Part shown: positions 1-5,004 of the stretch, one piece after another
How positions within the stretch are numbered: the first letter of the stretch is position 1
Layout: each line of letters begins with the position of its first letter
Assembly (NCBI GenBank): GCA_029932715.1
Contig: JAOZPO010000017.1
Location: 9,145 to 14,148, forward strand
Origin: Halobacteria archaeon
Lineage (GTDB): Archaea; Halobacteriota; Syntropharchaeia; Alkanophagales; Methanospirareceae
DNA: 5,004 nt
Reading direction: 5' to 3'
Translations under genes and position numbers: made by a program
Notes under the pieces: model-generated
Databases searched by the model: none
Seen by the model: the letters and a program-made list of their open reading frames with translations, nothing else
What the model was told of the DNA's origin: nothing

Positions 1-900
1 GGTGGAATAATAGACGAGGATGCGCTGGCAGATGCGATAATGAGTGGGAAAGTAGCTGGCGCTGCTCTGGATGTATTTGAGAATGAACCACCGGTGGATT
101 GTGAACTGCTCGAGCGTCAAGAAGTGATTGTAACACCCCATCTCGGTGCATCTACAAAGGAAGCGCAGAGAGCGGCAGCAGTGATTATTGCGGAGGAGGT
201 AATAACAGGATTGAAGAACAAGCCAGTGAAAAATGCAGTGAATATGATATACATAGAGGAGGAGCTGAGGGACATCATAAACCCTTATCTTGTACTGGCA
301 GATAAACTTGGGCGGCTATGTGCGCAGCTAATAGCAAAATCGAGTCGAATGGAACATTTCAATGTCTCTTATGAGGGCAAAATAGTAGACAACACGAAGA
401 TAATAACCGTGGCAATGCTTAAGAGCGTTTTGTCGTGGTTCCGGGACGGCGTGAATTACGTGAATGCCGAAGCGATAGCGAAGAAATCAGGGATAAGAGT
501 TACGGAAAGCAAAACCGAGGACATTGAAGTGTAGCCCTCCCTGATTACTCTTTCTATAACAGCACGGAGTGATGGAGAAGAGGAGAAGAGGAGCGTGGCA
601 GGCACGTTATTCGGGAAAGACGACCTGAGAATAGTAAATATAGATGGATATGGCGTGGATGCTTCTCCTTATGGCTATATGCTCATCTGCTCATTCTTAG
701 ACAAGCCGAGGGTGATAGGACCCGTTTGCACTGTTCTGGGTGATAACGGCATAAACATAGCGAGGATGCAGGTAGGACGGGAGGAAGCAGGCGGCGAAGC
801 GGTTATGGTGCTTAACGTAGACAGCAGGGTTGGTGAAGCGACAATGGAGGAGATAAGGAAGGTTCAGAACCTCATTGCGGTGAGACAGGTGGAGTTGTAA
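1..900 (+). CDS. serA: D-3-phosphoglycerate dehydrogenase, 5'-partial, interrupted by one in-frame TAG
   Basis: SerA oxidises 3-phosphoglycerate to 3-phosphohydroxypyruvate with NAD, the first step of serine synthesis, in the cytoplasm. The frame is open from base 1, so roughly the first 230 residues of a protein usually about 525 long lie outside the window. Numbering from base 1, the fragment begins in the GGIIDEDAL strand of the nucleotide-binding domain, then shows GAALDVFENEPP (20-31) and TPHLGAST (45-52), whose His47 is the family's catalytic acid/base. The intervening domain follows (about 80-220), and a C-terminal ACT domain (about 222-299) contains GDNGINIARMQVGR and GGEAVMVLNVD. Codon 178 is TAG. 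The same frame resumes at once with PSLITLSI, which fits the family's intervening-domain strand, and runs to TAA at 898-900. Apart from the TAG I see no frameshift or other damage. Identification as serA is secure; whether a full-length product is made is not. Confidence 0.9.
532..534 (+). other. In-frame TAG inside serA
   Basis: The codon sits between GAA-GTG (Glu-Val) and CCC-TCC-CTG (Pro-Ser-Leu), in the frame shared by both halves of serA. From general familiarity with SerA proteins, the residue before this strand is often aromatic, so TAT or TAC (Tyr) mutated at the third base is the simplest origin. A pyrrolysine codon or a base-call error would look the same. The codon position is directly visible; its meaning is not. 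Confidence 0.9.
537..577 (+). other. Possible stem-loop just 3' of the serA TAG
   Basis: Bases 537-540 (CTCC) can pair with 574-577 (GGAG), and 544-550 (ATTACTC) with 567-573 (GAGTGAT). This gives 11 pairs including one T-G wobble, with a 3-base bulge at 541-543 and a 16-base loop at 551-566. It starts two bases after the TAG. A structure directly 3' of a UAG recalls the PYLIS element described for methylamine methyltransferase genes. The right arm lies in a GA-rich stretch (567-593) that pairs easily with any CT-rich sequence, so chance is a serious alternative. Confidence 0.35.
595..900 (+). CDS. ACT-domain part of SerA, a separate ORF only if the TAG terminates
   Basis: If TAG 532-534 is a real stop, the first plausible restart is GTG at 595, giving 101 residues that end at TAA 898-900. 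The product would hold the last strand of the intervening domain (AGTLFGKDDLRIVNIDGYGVD) followed by an ACT domain with SPYGYMLICSFLDKPRVIGP and GDNGINIARMQVGR. ACT domains bind amino acids, and in SerA they mediate serine feedback or oligomer contacts. A GA-rich run at 575-593, including GAGGAG, precedes the GTG and could act as a weak ribosome-binding site. However, the codons between TAG and GTG also encode SerA-like sequence, so this is better read as the rear of one gene than as an independent gene. Confidence 0.45.
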   Translation: MAGTLFGKDDLRIVNIDGYGVDASPYGYMLICSFLDKPRVIGPVCTVLGDNGINIARMQVGREEAGGEAVMVLNVDSRVGEATMEEIRKVQNLIAVRQVEL

Positions 901-923
901 ATATAGCCTCTCTCTCCGTTCGC

Positions 924-945
924 AATAAAAAACCTTTTTTAAAAC
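924..945 (+). promoter_or_regulatory. Likely archaeal promoter for rpl32e
   Basis: TTTTTTAAAA at 935-944 resembles an archaeal TATA box, with an A-rich stretch (AATAAAAAA, 924-932) in the place of the BRE. A start site about 25 bases downstream would fall near 965, leaving a leader of about 30 bases before ATG 997. The same T6 run (935-940) could also end serA transcription, since archaeal polymerase terminates at T-runs. This is inferred from sequence pattern only. Confidence 0.45.
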
Positions 946-996
946 GTATTAGTTACATTGATCAAGAATAAACTTTCTTTTTGTACAGATGGAAAG

Positions 997-1341
997 ATGA
1001 AGAAGAGAACAAAGCCGAAATTCGAAAGATACGGCTGGTGGAAGAAGAAGAAGCTGAGTAAGAGCTGGAGGAGACCGCGGGGGCATGATAATAAGATGCG
1101 TGCGCACATAGCAGCGAAGGGCGCAATGGTGAAGTCGGGCTACCGAAGGAAGCGAGAGGAACGGGGTTTGCATCCTTCGGGAATGCGAGAAGTACTTGTT
1201 TTCAATACGAATGATCTTAGCATTGTGGTACCGGGCGAGACAGTAGCGCGAGTAGCATCAGGAGTTGGCGGTAGAAAGAGGGAACAGATAGAAGAAGAAG
1301 CGGCAACAGCAGGTATAAAAGTGCTCAATCCCAGACATTAA
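997..1341 (+). CDS. rpl32e: Large-subunit ribosomal protein L32e (eL32)
   Basis: L32e is a structural protein of the archaeal and eukaryotic large ribosomal subunit. From ATG 997 it has 114 residues. The family hallmarks are KPKFERYGWWKKKKLSKSWRRPRG (about 6-29, in two adjoining parts), KMR at 33-35, RGLHPSGMREVLVFN (56-70), VARVASGVGGRKR (83-95) and the terminal GIKVLNP (106-112). The protein is short for an archaeal L32e, typically about 125-145, because it lacks the usual N-terminal lead before KPKF. The frame is open back to TTG 958, but that start lies upstream of the predicted transcription start and would add an atypical stretch with a cysteine (IKNKLSFCTDGK), so ATG 997 is preferred; GGAAAG at 991-996 is a weak, closely spaced ribosome-binding site. 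Many archaea carry this gene in the spc ribosomal operon between L6 and L19e; here it stands alone. Confidence 0.93.
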   Translation: MKKRTKPKFERYGWWKKKKLSKSWRRPRGHDNKMRAHIAAKGAMVKSGYRRKREERGLHPSGMREVLVFNTNDLSIVVPGETVARVASGVGGRKREQIEEEAATAGIKVLNPRH

Positions 1342-1366
1342 TTAATTAGCCCGGAAATAAAAAGCC

Positions 1367-1936
1367 ATGCCAAAACGAGCTCCCGATCCCATTACAGAGG
1401 GAGAGCTGAATAGAATCCTGGATGTCGCCATCGTGAATGAGCGGGACTATCTAATATTACGACTGCTTGCGAGGACAGGTATCCGTATAGGAGAGCTTTA
1501 TGGTGTTTGTAAGCAAGGGAAACGGATGTATGGTATCCAGAAGAAGGACATTGATTTCCAAAACAAGAGAATGTGGGTATATACATTGAAGCAGAAGCGA
1601 TATGTGAGGCGTGAAGTGCTCGTTGACGATGCCACTATCGTGCTGTTAAAGAGGTACACAGAGAAGATGAAGCCCGATGATTATGTATTCAGAAGCATCT
1701 CGTACCGGCAGATACAAAGATTACCGAAGAAGTATGCCCTGCTTGCGGACATCGAGAAGAACGTATCGTGCCATTCCCTTCGCCACTTCTTTATCACGAA
1801 CTCATGGCGCAAAGGGATAGATATTGCCCGGCTTCAGTATCTCGCGGGTCATACCGACTTGAAGACTACGATGATATACACGCATGTGACGACAGAAGAT
1901 GTGGAGAAGAAATACAGAGAGATATACGAGCGATAG
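1367..1936 (+). CDS. Tyrosine recombinase/integrase, catalytic domain only
   Basis: This 189-residue protein is a phage-integrase/XerC-D type DNA strand-transfer enzyme. All active-site positions are present: Arg40 in TGIRIGEL, a lysine in the hairpin (Lys75 or Lys77, LKQKR), His136 and Arg139 in HSLRH, His162 in LAGHTDLKTT, and the nucleophile Tyr171 in MIYTHV. The N-terminal SAM-like core-binding domain of full-size enzymes (about 280-300 residues) is absent, and no relic of it precedes the gene because rpl32e ends 25 bases upstream. Residues 46-57 look like an insertion of about 12 between box I and the usual KxxDIDF strand. ATG 1367 is the first start in frame after the L32e stop and begins the domain naturally; no clear Shine-Dalgarno precedes it. 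It may share the rpl32e transcript. The stop TAG 1934-1936 is followed in frame by TAA at 1940-1942. It could be a stand-alone small recombinase or a remnant of an integrated element; no tRNA or flanking repeat was seen. Confidence 0.88.
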   Translation: MPKRAPDPITEGELNRILDVAIVNERDYLILRLLARTGIRIGELYGVCKQGKRMYGIQKKDIDFQNKRMWVYTLKQKRYVRREVLVDDATIVLLKRYTEKMKPDDYVFRSISYRQIQRLPKKYALLADIEKNVSCHSLRHFFITNSWRKGIDIARLQYLAGHTDLKTTMIYTHVTTEDVEKKYREIYER

Positions 1937-1948
1937 CGGTAAATCATT

Positions 1949-1963
1949 AAGAGCGTCTCTTTT
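1949..1963 (+). terminator. Possible short hairpin terminator after the recombinase gene
   Basis: AAGAG (1949-1953) and CTCTT (1957-1961) form a perfect 5-base stem around the loop CGT, and the second arm runs into TTTT at 1960-1963. It begins 13 bases after the recombinase stop, in the 25-base space between two convergent genes. The stem and T-run are short, so this is a weak call, and the minus-strand reading has no T-run after the hairpin. Confidence 0.3.
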
Positions 1964-3290
1964 AGCTCGAGCTAGCCGATGCACAATCTCCACCTATGGC
2001 AATATCGTCAAATACGAATTTTACTTCAATTTCCTTACCCGCAAGCATTTTCACGCTCTCTAGCAAAAGCCGATTTTTATTTGTCAGTTCCTCTTCCAGC
2101 GAAATTAGGTGTCTATTCGATCTGGCGGTTCCTTCCTGTAATCGCGTAAGTTGCCTCCTTCTTGAACCAAGTGACTGCTCGTGCTCTTTTATTTCTTTGC
2201 GTATCGTCATATCAGATAACTTACTACTTGTCTTCACAATTCGTGATTGTAATTGCTCATGTTTTACCTTTATCGTGGATAGTTCAGCAGCACTTAGCAG
2301 GTGGTCTATCCAGTTTAGTGTCTTGTCTCGCTTTCGTGCCTTCAGGATACTGGAATCTGCTTCCACAAGATTCTCTATTGCGATTAAAAACGCATTTATG
2401 TCTTCTCCAAGTGCCTGAACGGGAGATGACAGAATAGAAGATACCGCTCTTCGCTCTTCTGGAGTGAATGTATACCGCCCGCTATCGTCCTGCTTCTTTA
2501 ATAGCTTGAGCTCTTTCATAATAGGCGAGAACAATCTACTAATCTCAGATTCGAGCGCGTTTAACTCTCGTTTCCGCGAAGCTAACTCAGCTTCGAGTTC
2601 TTTGTAACGTACCCATTCTTCTCCCTCTTCTATACTCCTCAATTCATTCTCTTCTGCTTCCACATCACTTTCGAGTGCAGAACGCTCCTTTTCATTATCA
2701 TTAATCTGCTCTTTTTCCTTCTCCATCTCTGATAATATGTCTTTTATGCCCCGTACCATCTCTTGTACCCTCTCCAGGTCCTTAATCTTGCTCTCTTTTC
2801 CCTTCATTGGTCTGATAAGTAGGTTCAGACAGACTCTCAATCGCTTGAGATCAGAGTCAATTTCCTTTACCTCATCGGGAAAGAGAGACCGAACATAGTA
2901 GAGGGTCTTCGCTGATTTATCAAGCGTGAATTTCGTGCTGGATGTCGTTGCGTCATAAAAAGATAAAACAGTCTTATAATCGGTTTGTGTCGGAATACTG
3001 ATCCTTTCCGTCAGCGAATGGATATCCTTTACCACTTTATCCCTGTTGGGTAAACCTATTTTCATGATAGTATCAGGAATATCCTCCTTCGGGTCGGCAT
3101 CCTGGAGTGTGGATGCTTTTTGCTTGAGTCTCTCACGTATAGCACTTATCTCGCTATATAGCTTATCAGCATTTGCACTCAGGCCATGGAATAGCGATTT
3201 CGCGACTGTCTCCAGCCAGGCATCTATTTCATCGAATGCTACTGTGGATGGTATTTCGCCCTTGCCAACGATTCTTTTTAACCACTTCAC
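1962..3290 (-). CDS. Coiled-coil protein of unknown function
   Basis: I do not recognise this 442-residue protein. Residues 1-160 look like a compact, mostly helical domain (for example FDEIDAWLETVAKSLF at 19-34 and TLYYVRSLFPDEVKEIDSDL at 129-148). Residues about 165-265 are Glu/Lys/Leu-rich with heptad character, a long coiled coil. Residues 268-335 form a less charged segment, and a second coiled coil (about 340-418) precedes the short strand-like tail IEVKFVFDDIAIGGD and a Ser-rich end. There is no signal peptide, membrane segment, Walker motif or CxxC zinc hook, so despite an SbcC/SMC-like look it is not a complete ATPase of that kind. Start GTG 3290 is the one that fits: upstream in frame is AT-rich non-coding sequence, and a TATA-like element lies about 40 bases away. 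No Shine-Dalgarno is visible. A cytoplasmic scaffold or DNA-associated role is possible but unproven. Confidence 0.8.
   Translation of the reverse strand: MKWLKRIVGKGEIPSTVAFDEIDAWLETVAKSLFHGLSANADKLYSEISAIRERLKQKASTLQDADPKEDIPDTIMKIGLPNRDKVVKDIHSLTERISIPTQTDYKTVLSFYDATTSSTKFTLDKSAKTLYYVRSLFPDEVKEIDSDLKRLRVCLNLLIRPMKGKESKIKDLERVQEMVRGIKDILSEMEKEKEQINDNEKERSALESDVEAEENELRSIEEGEEWVRYKELEAELASRKRELNALESEISRLFSPIMKELKLLKKQDDSGRYTFTPEERRAVSSILSSPVQALGEDINAFLIAIENLVEADSSILKARKRDKTLNWIDHLLSAAELSTIKVKHEQLQSRIVKTSSKLSDMTIRKEIKEHEQSLGSRRRQLTRLQEGTARSNRHLISLEEELTNKNRLLLESVKMLAGKEIEVKFVFDDIAIGGDCASASSS
1963..1974. repeat. Perfect 12-base palindrome at the convergent 3' ends
   Basis: TAGCTCGAGCTA at 1963-1974 equals its own reverse complement. 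It covers part of the stop codon and the last serine codons of the coiled-coil gene and lies 27 bases after the recombinase stop. It could extrude as a small cruciform or serve as a dimeric protein site; no second copy was noticed in the window, so it may be accidental. Confidence 0.6.
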
Positions 3291-3326
3291 ATGTTTATTA
3301 TATATGCAATAGTTATTTTTCCATTG

Positions 3327-3337
3327 TATTATATTAG
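3327..3337 (-). promoter_or_regulatory. Likely TATA element for the coiled-coil gene
   Basis: Read on the minus strand, 3337-3327 is CTAATATAATA, a good match to an archaeal TATA box. A start about 25 bases downstream would fall near 3306 and give a leader of about 15 bases before GTG 3290. A second TATA-like stretch at about 3298-3306 lies too close to the GTG to place a start site upstream of it, so it is less likely to be the one used. Confidence 0.4.
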
Positions 3338-3342
3338 TGTAC

Positions 3343-3358
3343 GTTATTTATTTATTTG
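3343..3358 (+). promoter_or_regulatory. Possible TATA region for thiL
   Basis: The stretch GTTATTTATTTATTTG contains three tandem copies of an ATTT unit and is a plausible TATA region 30-40 bases before ATG 3385. Transcription would then start in or just before the T11 run at 3371-3381, giving a very short or leaderless mRNA. The low-complexity sequence makes the exact element uncertain. Confidence 0.35.
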
Positions 3359-3370
3359 TTTGCTAAATCG

Positions 3371-3381
3371 TTTTTTTTTTT
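3371..3381 (+). repeat. Run of 11 T directly before thiL
   Basis: An uninterrupted T11 tract ends three bases before the thiL ATG, where a Shine-Dalgarno would otherwise sit. T-runs of this length can pause or stop archaeal RNA polymerase and are prone to length change by slippage. The tract itself is plain in the sequence; any regulatory effect is inference. Confidence 0.85.
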
Positions 3382-3384
3382 GCG

Positions 3385-4380
3385 ATGGAAATAGAACAAC
3401 TGGGTGAAATAGGATTAATAGGGCGAATAGCGAAGAAGTTTCGTGTTGAGGGACAAAACGTAACAGTAGGAGAAGACGATTGCGCTGTTATAGAGTTTGC
3501 TAAAGCACAGGCAGGTAGCAAATATCTCGTTGTCACCACGGACACGCTGCAAGAATCCACGCACTTGCCCGAAGGTATCTCTCCTTTTCAGATAGGCTGG
3601 AGTGCCGTTGCCGTTAATCTAAGCGATATTGCTGCAATGGGTGCTCGTCCCTATGCTTTCACGATCGCAATGGGTATCCCAGCACATACAGATACTGCGT
3701 TTGTTGATGCCGTAGTAGAGGGAATAGAAGAATGCGCATCCTCTTACGGTACTATTGTGGTCGGAGGCGACCTAACAAGGAGTAAAGAGCTTATCTTAAC
3801 CGGCACATGTTTCGGGTTTGTAGATAAGCCTGTAAGACGAGCGGGAGCAAAAGTTGACGATCTTGTTTGCGTGACCGGCTCGTTGGGTCGCGCTGCTCTT
3901 GGTTTAAAAATAATAAGAGAAGGGCTGTCAGTGCCGGAAAAAGTAGAAACCGTGGCGAAAAAAGCACTGTTCCAGCCTGTGCCGCGAATACGAGAAGGCA
4001 TTAATCTTGCCAATTCTGAATTAGTTACTTCAATGATAGATATTAGTGATGGTCTCTCGCTTTCTCTTGCGGAACTTGCGAAACGCAGCAACGTAGGATT
4101 CGAGCTATATGAAGATAAAGTGCCGGTATTAAACGATGGAATAAGGTCTGTGGTGCCTGGCGCTGATCTTCGTGACCTTGCATTCTTTTACGGTGGTGAT
4201 TACGAATTGCTGTTTACCGTTGATGCGAATACACGGGAAGAGGATTATACAAGGCTGCAAAAAGAGGTTGAAATGACCATTATGGGCAAAGTAGTGCGTT
4301 CAGAGGAAGGCATTTACATAAAGAAAGGAGCTAATAAGGAAGAGATAGATATAAGGGGCTATCAGCATTTTACTCTTTAG
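3385..4380 (+). CDS. thiL: Thiamine-monophosphate kinase
   Basis: ThiL phosphorylates thiamine monophosphate with ATP to give thiamine diphosphate, the active cofactor, in the cytoplasm. The 331-residue length is normal for the family. It belongs to the PurM/AIR-synthase-like ATP-binding fold. Visible motifs are the N-terminal ELGEIGLIGRIAKKF-like start (5-19), GEDDCAV (29-35), TTDTLQESTH (51-60), GWSAVAVNLSDIAAMGARP (71-89), VVGGDLTRS (125-133), CVTGSLGRAALGL (162-174), MIDISDGLSLSLAEL (217-231) and GGDYELLFTV (270-279). The conserved acidic residues Asp31/Asp32, Asp53, Asp81, Asp129, Asp219 and Asp222 that bind Mg and phosphates are all there. ATG 3385 is chosen because the family N terminus begins right after it, although no Shine-Dalgarno precedes it. 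It ends at TAG 4378-4380, as expected for the family. It is divergent from the coiled-coil gene and convergent with the TrkA_C gene, so probably transcribed alone. I saw no thiamine riboswitch. Confidence 0.96.
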   Translation: MEIEQLGEIGLIGRIAKKFRVEGQNVTVGEDDCAVIEFAKAQAGSKYLVVTTDTLQESTHLPEGISPFQIGWSAVAVNLSDIAAMGARPYAFTIAMGIPAHTDTAFVDAVVEGIEECASSYGTIVVGGDLTRSKELILTGTCFGFVDKPVRRAGAKVDDLVCVTGSLGRAALGLKIIREGLSVPEKVETVAKKALFQPVPRIREGINLANSELVTSMIDISDGLSLSLAELAKRSNVGFELYEDKVPVLNDGIRSVVPGADLRDLAFFYGGDYELLFTVDANTREEDYTRLQKEVEMTIMGKVVRSEEGIYIKKGANKEEIDIRGYQHFTL

Positions 4381-4419
4381 ATGGATAGATTAACACTAAA
4401 TCGTTCTGCCTGCGTACTC

Positions 4420-4429
4420 AAAAAGAAAG
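4420..4429 (-). terminator. T-rich stretch after the PhoU/TrkA_C gene
   Basis: On the minus strand the bases after TAA 4434-4432 read AGCTTTCTTTTTGAG, including five consecutive T. Archaeal transcription often ends at such oligo-T stretches without a hairpin. It lies in the 51-base space between convergent thiL and this gene. Pattern-based call only. Confidence 0.3.
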
Positions 4430-4431
4430 CT

Positions 4432-5004
4432 TTACACGCCCATACAAAGCGTTCTAACCTTCTCTTCACCTTCTCGTGGTCCACGCATAATTAACAGATC
4501 GCCCTCCTTCAGCACGGCATTGCCCATGGGATTATATACCCACCTGCCGTCTTTCCTGCGAATCGCCAGTATAAACATCCCCGTCCTGGTTTCTATTCCC
4601 AAATCTTTCAGTGTCTTATCAAATATTTCCTTGTTCTTCACTTCCATCTTCAGTATTACCTCATCTGATTCTTTTATAGAGGCTAAGAAAACAGGATGTA
4701 GCCCCACGTCACGCATCACCACGTCTGCAATCTCATAGGCTGCATCTGATAGTATCTCAGAGGAGATAGCAATGTGCAGTAAAGCCCGGAGTTCAGCAAA
4801 AGTACTCTTCTTCTTTATCCCCTTCGCAGATTTTATCACCAGTATCTCCAGCTCATCCCTCATCTGGTCCATTGACTCTTCTAAGTCTTTCACTTCCGCC
4901 GCTATCTCTTTGCTCTCAAACATTACTGCGGAATACGCAAGACCCACCATCAGTTCTGACATATTCTTCATATCTGCTATGCGGTCCGATATCTCCTCTG
5001 CCAG
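4432..5004 (-). CDS. PhoU and TrkA_C (RCK_C) domain protein, 5'-partial
   Basis: The frame is open to the right window edge (LAEEISDRIAD precedes the first internal Met), so the start lies outside and 190 residues are visible. Residues 1 to about 100 are amphipathic helices with acidic heptads, like a PhoU-type bundle (SAVMFESKEIAAEVKDLEES). Residues about 115-188 form a TrkA_C/RCK_C domain: VILKMEV (116-122), GMFILAIRRKDG (142-153), NPMGNAVLKEGDLLIMRGP (158-176). RCK_C domains bind small ligands and regulate cation channels and transporters. The PhoU+TrkA_C pairing matches an uncharacterised archaeal family (COG3273 by memory). Partners in that family are often cation-transport genes, which would lie to the right of this window; that is not visible here. 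There is no membrane segment in the visible part, so it is likely a cytoplasmic regulatory subunit. Substrate is unknown. Confidence 0.85.
   Translation of the reverse strand: MAEEISDRIADMKNMSELMVGLAYSAVMFESKEIAAEVKDLEESMDQMRDELEILVIKSAKGIKKKSTFAELRALLHIAISSEILSDAAYEIADVVMRDVGLHPVFLASIKESDEVILKMEVKNKEIFDKTLKDLGIETRTGMFILAIRRKDGRWVYNPMGNAVLKEGDLLIMRGPREGEEKVRTLCMGV

Noticed and set aside
958..996. TTG 958 as an upstream start of L32e
   Set aside because: It lies before the predicted transcription start, adds residues not seen in L32e proteins, and ATG 997 gives the expected core directly.
989..1000. Tiny ORF ATG-GAA-AGA-TGA overlapping the L32e start
   Set aside because: Three codons can arise by chance in purine-rich leader sequence, and nothing supports translation or a regulatory role.
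1996..2437. Plus-strand open frames opposite the coiled-coil gene
   Set aside because: Their translations are Ser/Cys/Phe-rich low-quality sequence, as expected for the antisense of Glu/Lys-rich coiled-coil codons.
3298..3306. TATATA-like stretch close to the coiled-coil GTG as its promoter
   Set aside because: A start site 25 bases downstream would fall inside the coding region, and no good alternative start lies beyond it; the element at 3327-3337 fits better.
3344..3357. ATTT tandem units as a CRISPR or other repeat array
   Set aside because: Only about three 4-base units in AT-rich promoter sequence; no spacer structure.
3744..4091. Minus-strand open frame of 115 codons inside thiL
   Set aside because: It lies entirely within the well-supported thiL gene and has no family motifs.
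1..5004. tRNA, rRNA, CRISPR array, riboswitch or integrase attachment repeats
   Set aside because: None was found by reading either strand; in particular no tRNA sits next to the recombinase and no thiamine-riboswitch-like leader precedes thiL, whose upstream spacer is short and AT-rich.

Overview
The window reads as archaeal chromosome, most likely euryarchaeal. The evidence is a ribosomal protein L32e gene (a family found in archaea and eukaryotes but not bacteria), a PhoU/TrkA_C cation-regulator protein of an archaeal type, TATA-box-like AT elements about 40 bases upstream of start codons, and starts that mostly lack a Shine-Dalgarno sequence. A methanogen or ANME-type relative is my guess; nothing here fixes the lineage. 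By eye, base composition is moderate in genes and very AT-rich in the spacers.

Layout, left to right. (1) 1-900, plus: the C-terminal part of D-3-phosphoglycerate dehydrogenase (serA), cut by the left edge. Its reading frame is interrupted by one in-frame TAG at 532-534 and then continues in the same frame through the rest of the intervening domain and the ACT domain to a TAA. (2) 997-1341, plus: rpl32e with its own likely promoter, away from the ribosomal operon where it is usually found. (3) 1367-1936, plus: a catalytic-domain-only tyrosine recombinase with a complete active site, 25 bases after rpl32e. (4) 1962-3290, minus: a 442-residue coiled-coil protein that I do not recognise, convergent with the recombinase. 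(5) 3291-3384: an AT-rich divergent promoter region containing a run of 11 T. (6) 3385-4380, plus: thiL, thiamine-monophosphate kinase. (7) 4432-5004, minus: a PhoU/TrkA_C protein, cut by the right edge and convergent with thiL.

The genes do not form one pathway. Serine biosynthesis, a ribosomal protein, a recombinase, a coiled-coil protein, thiamine diphosphate synthesis and cation-transport regulation sit side by side, as is common in archaeal chromosomes. The observation most worth following is the serA TAG. It is a single stop with no frameshift and no other decay, and a foldable stem-loop begins two bases after it. This could be pyrrolysine insertion or another form of readthrough, a recent nonsense mutation, or a sequencing or assembly error. 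TAG appears to be a true stop for thiL in the same window, so wholesale reassignment of TAG is unlikely. There is no gene-free stretch longer than 300 bases.
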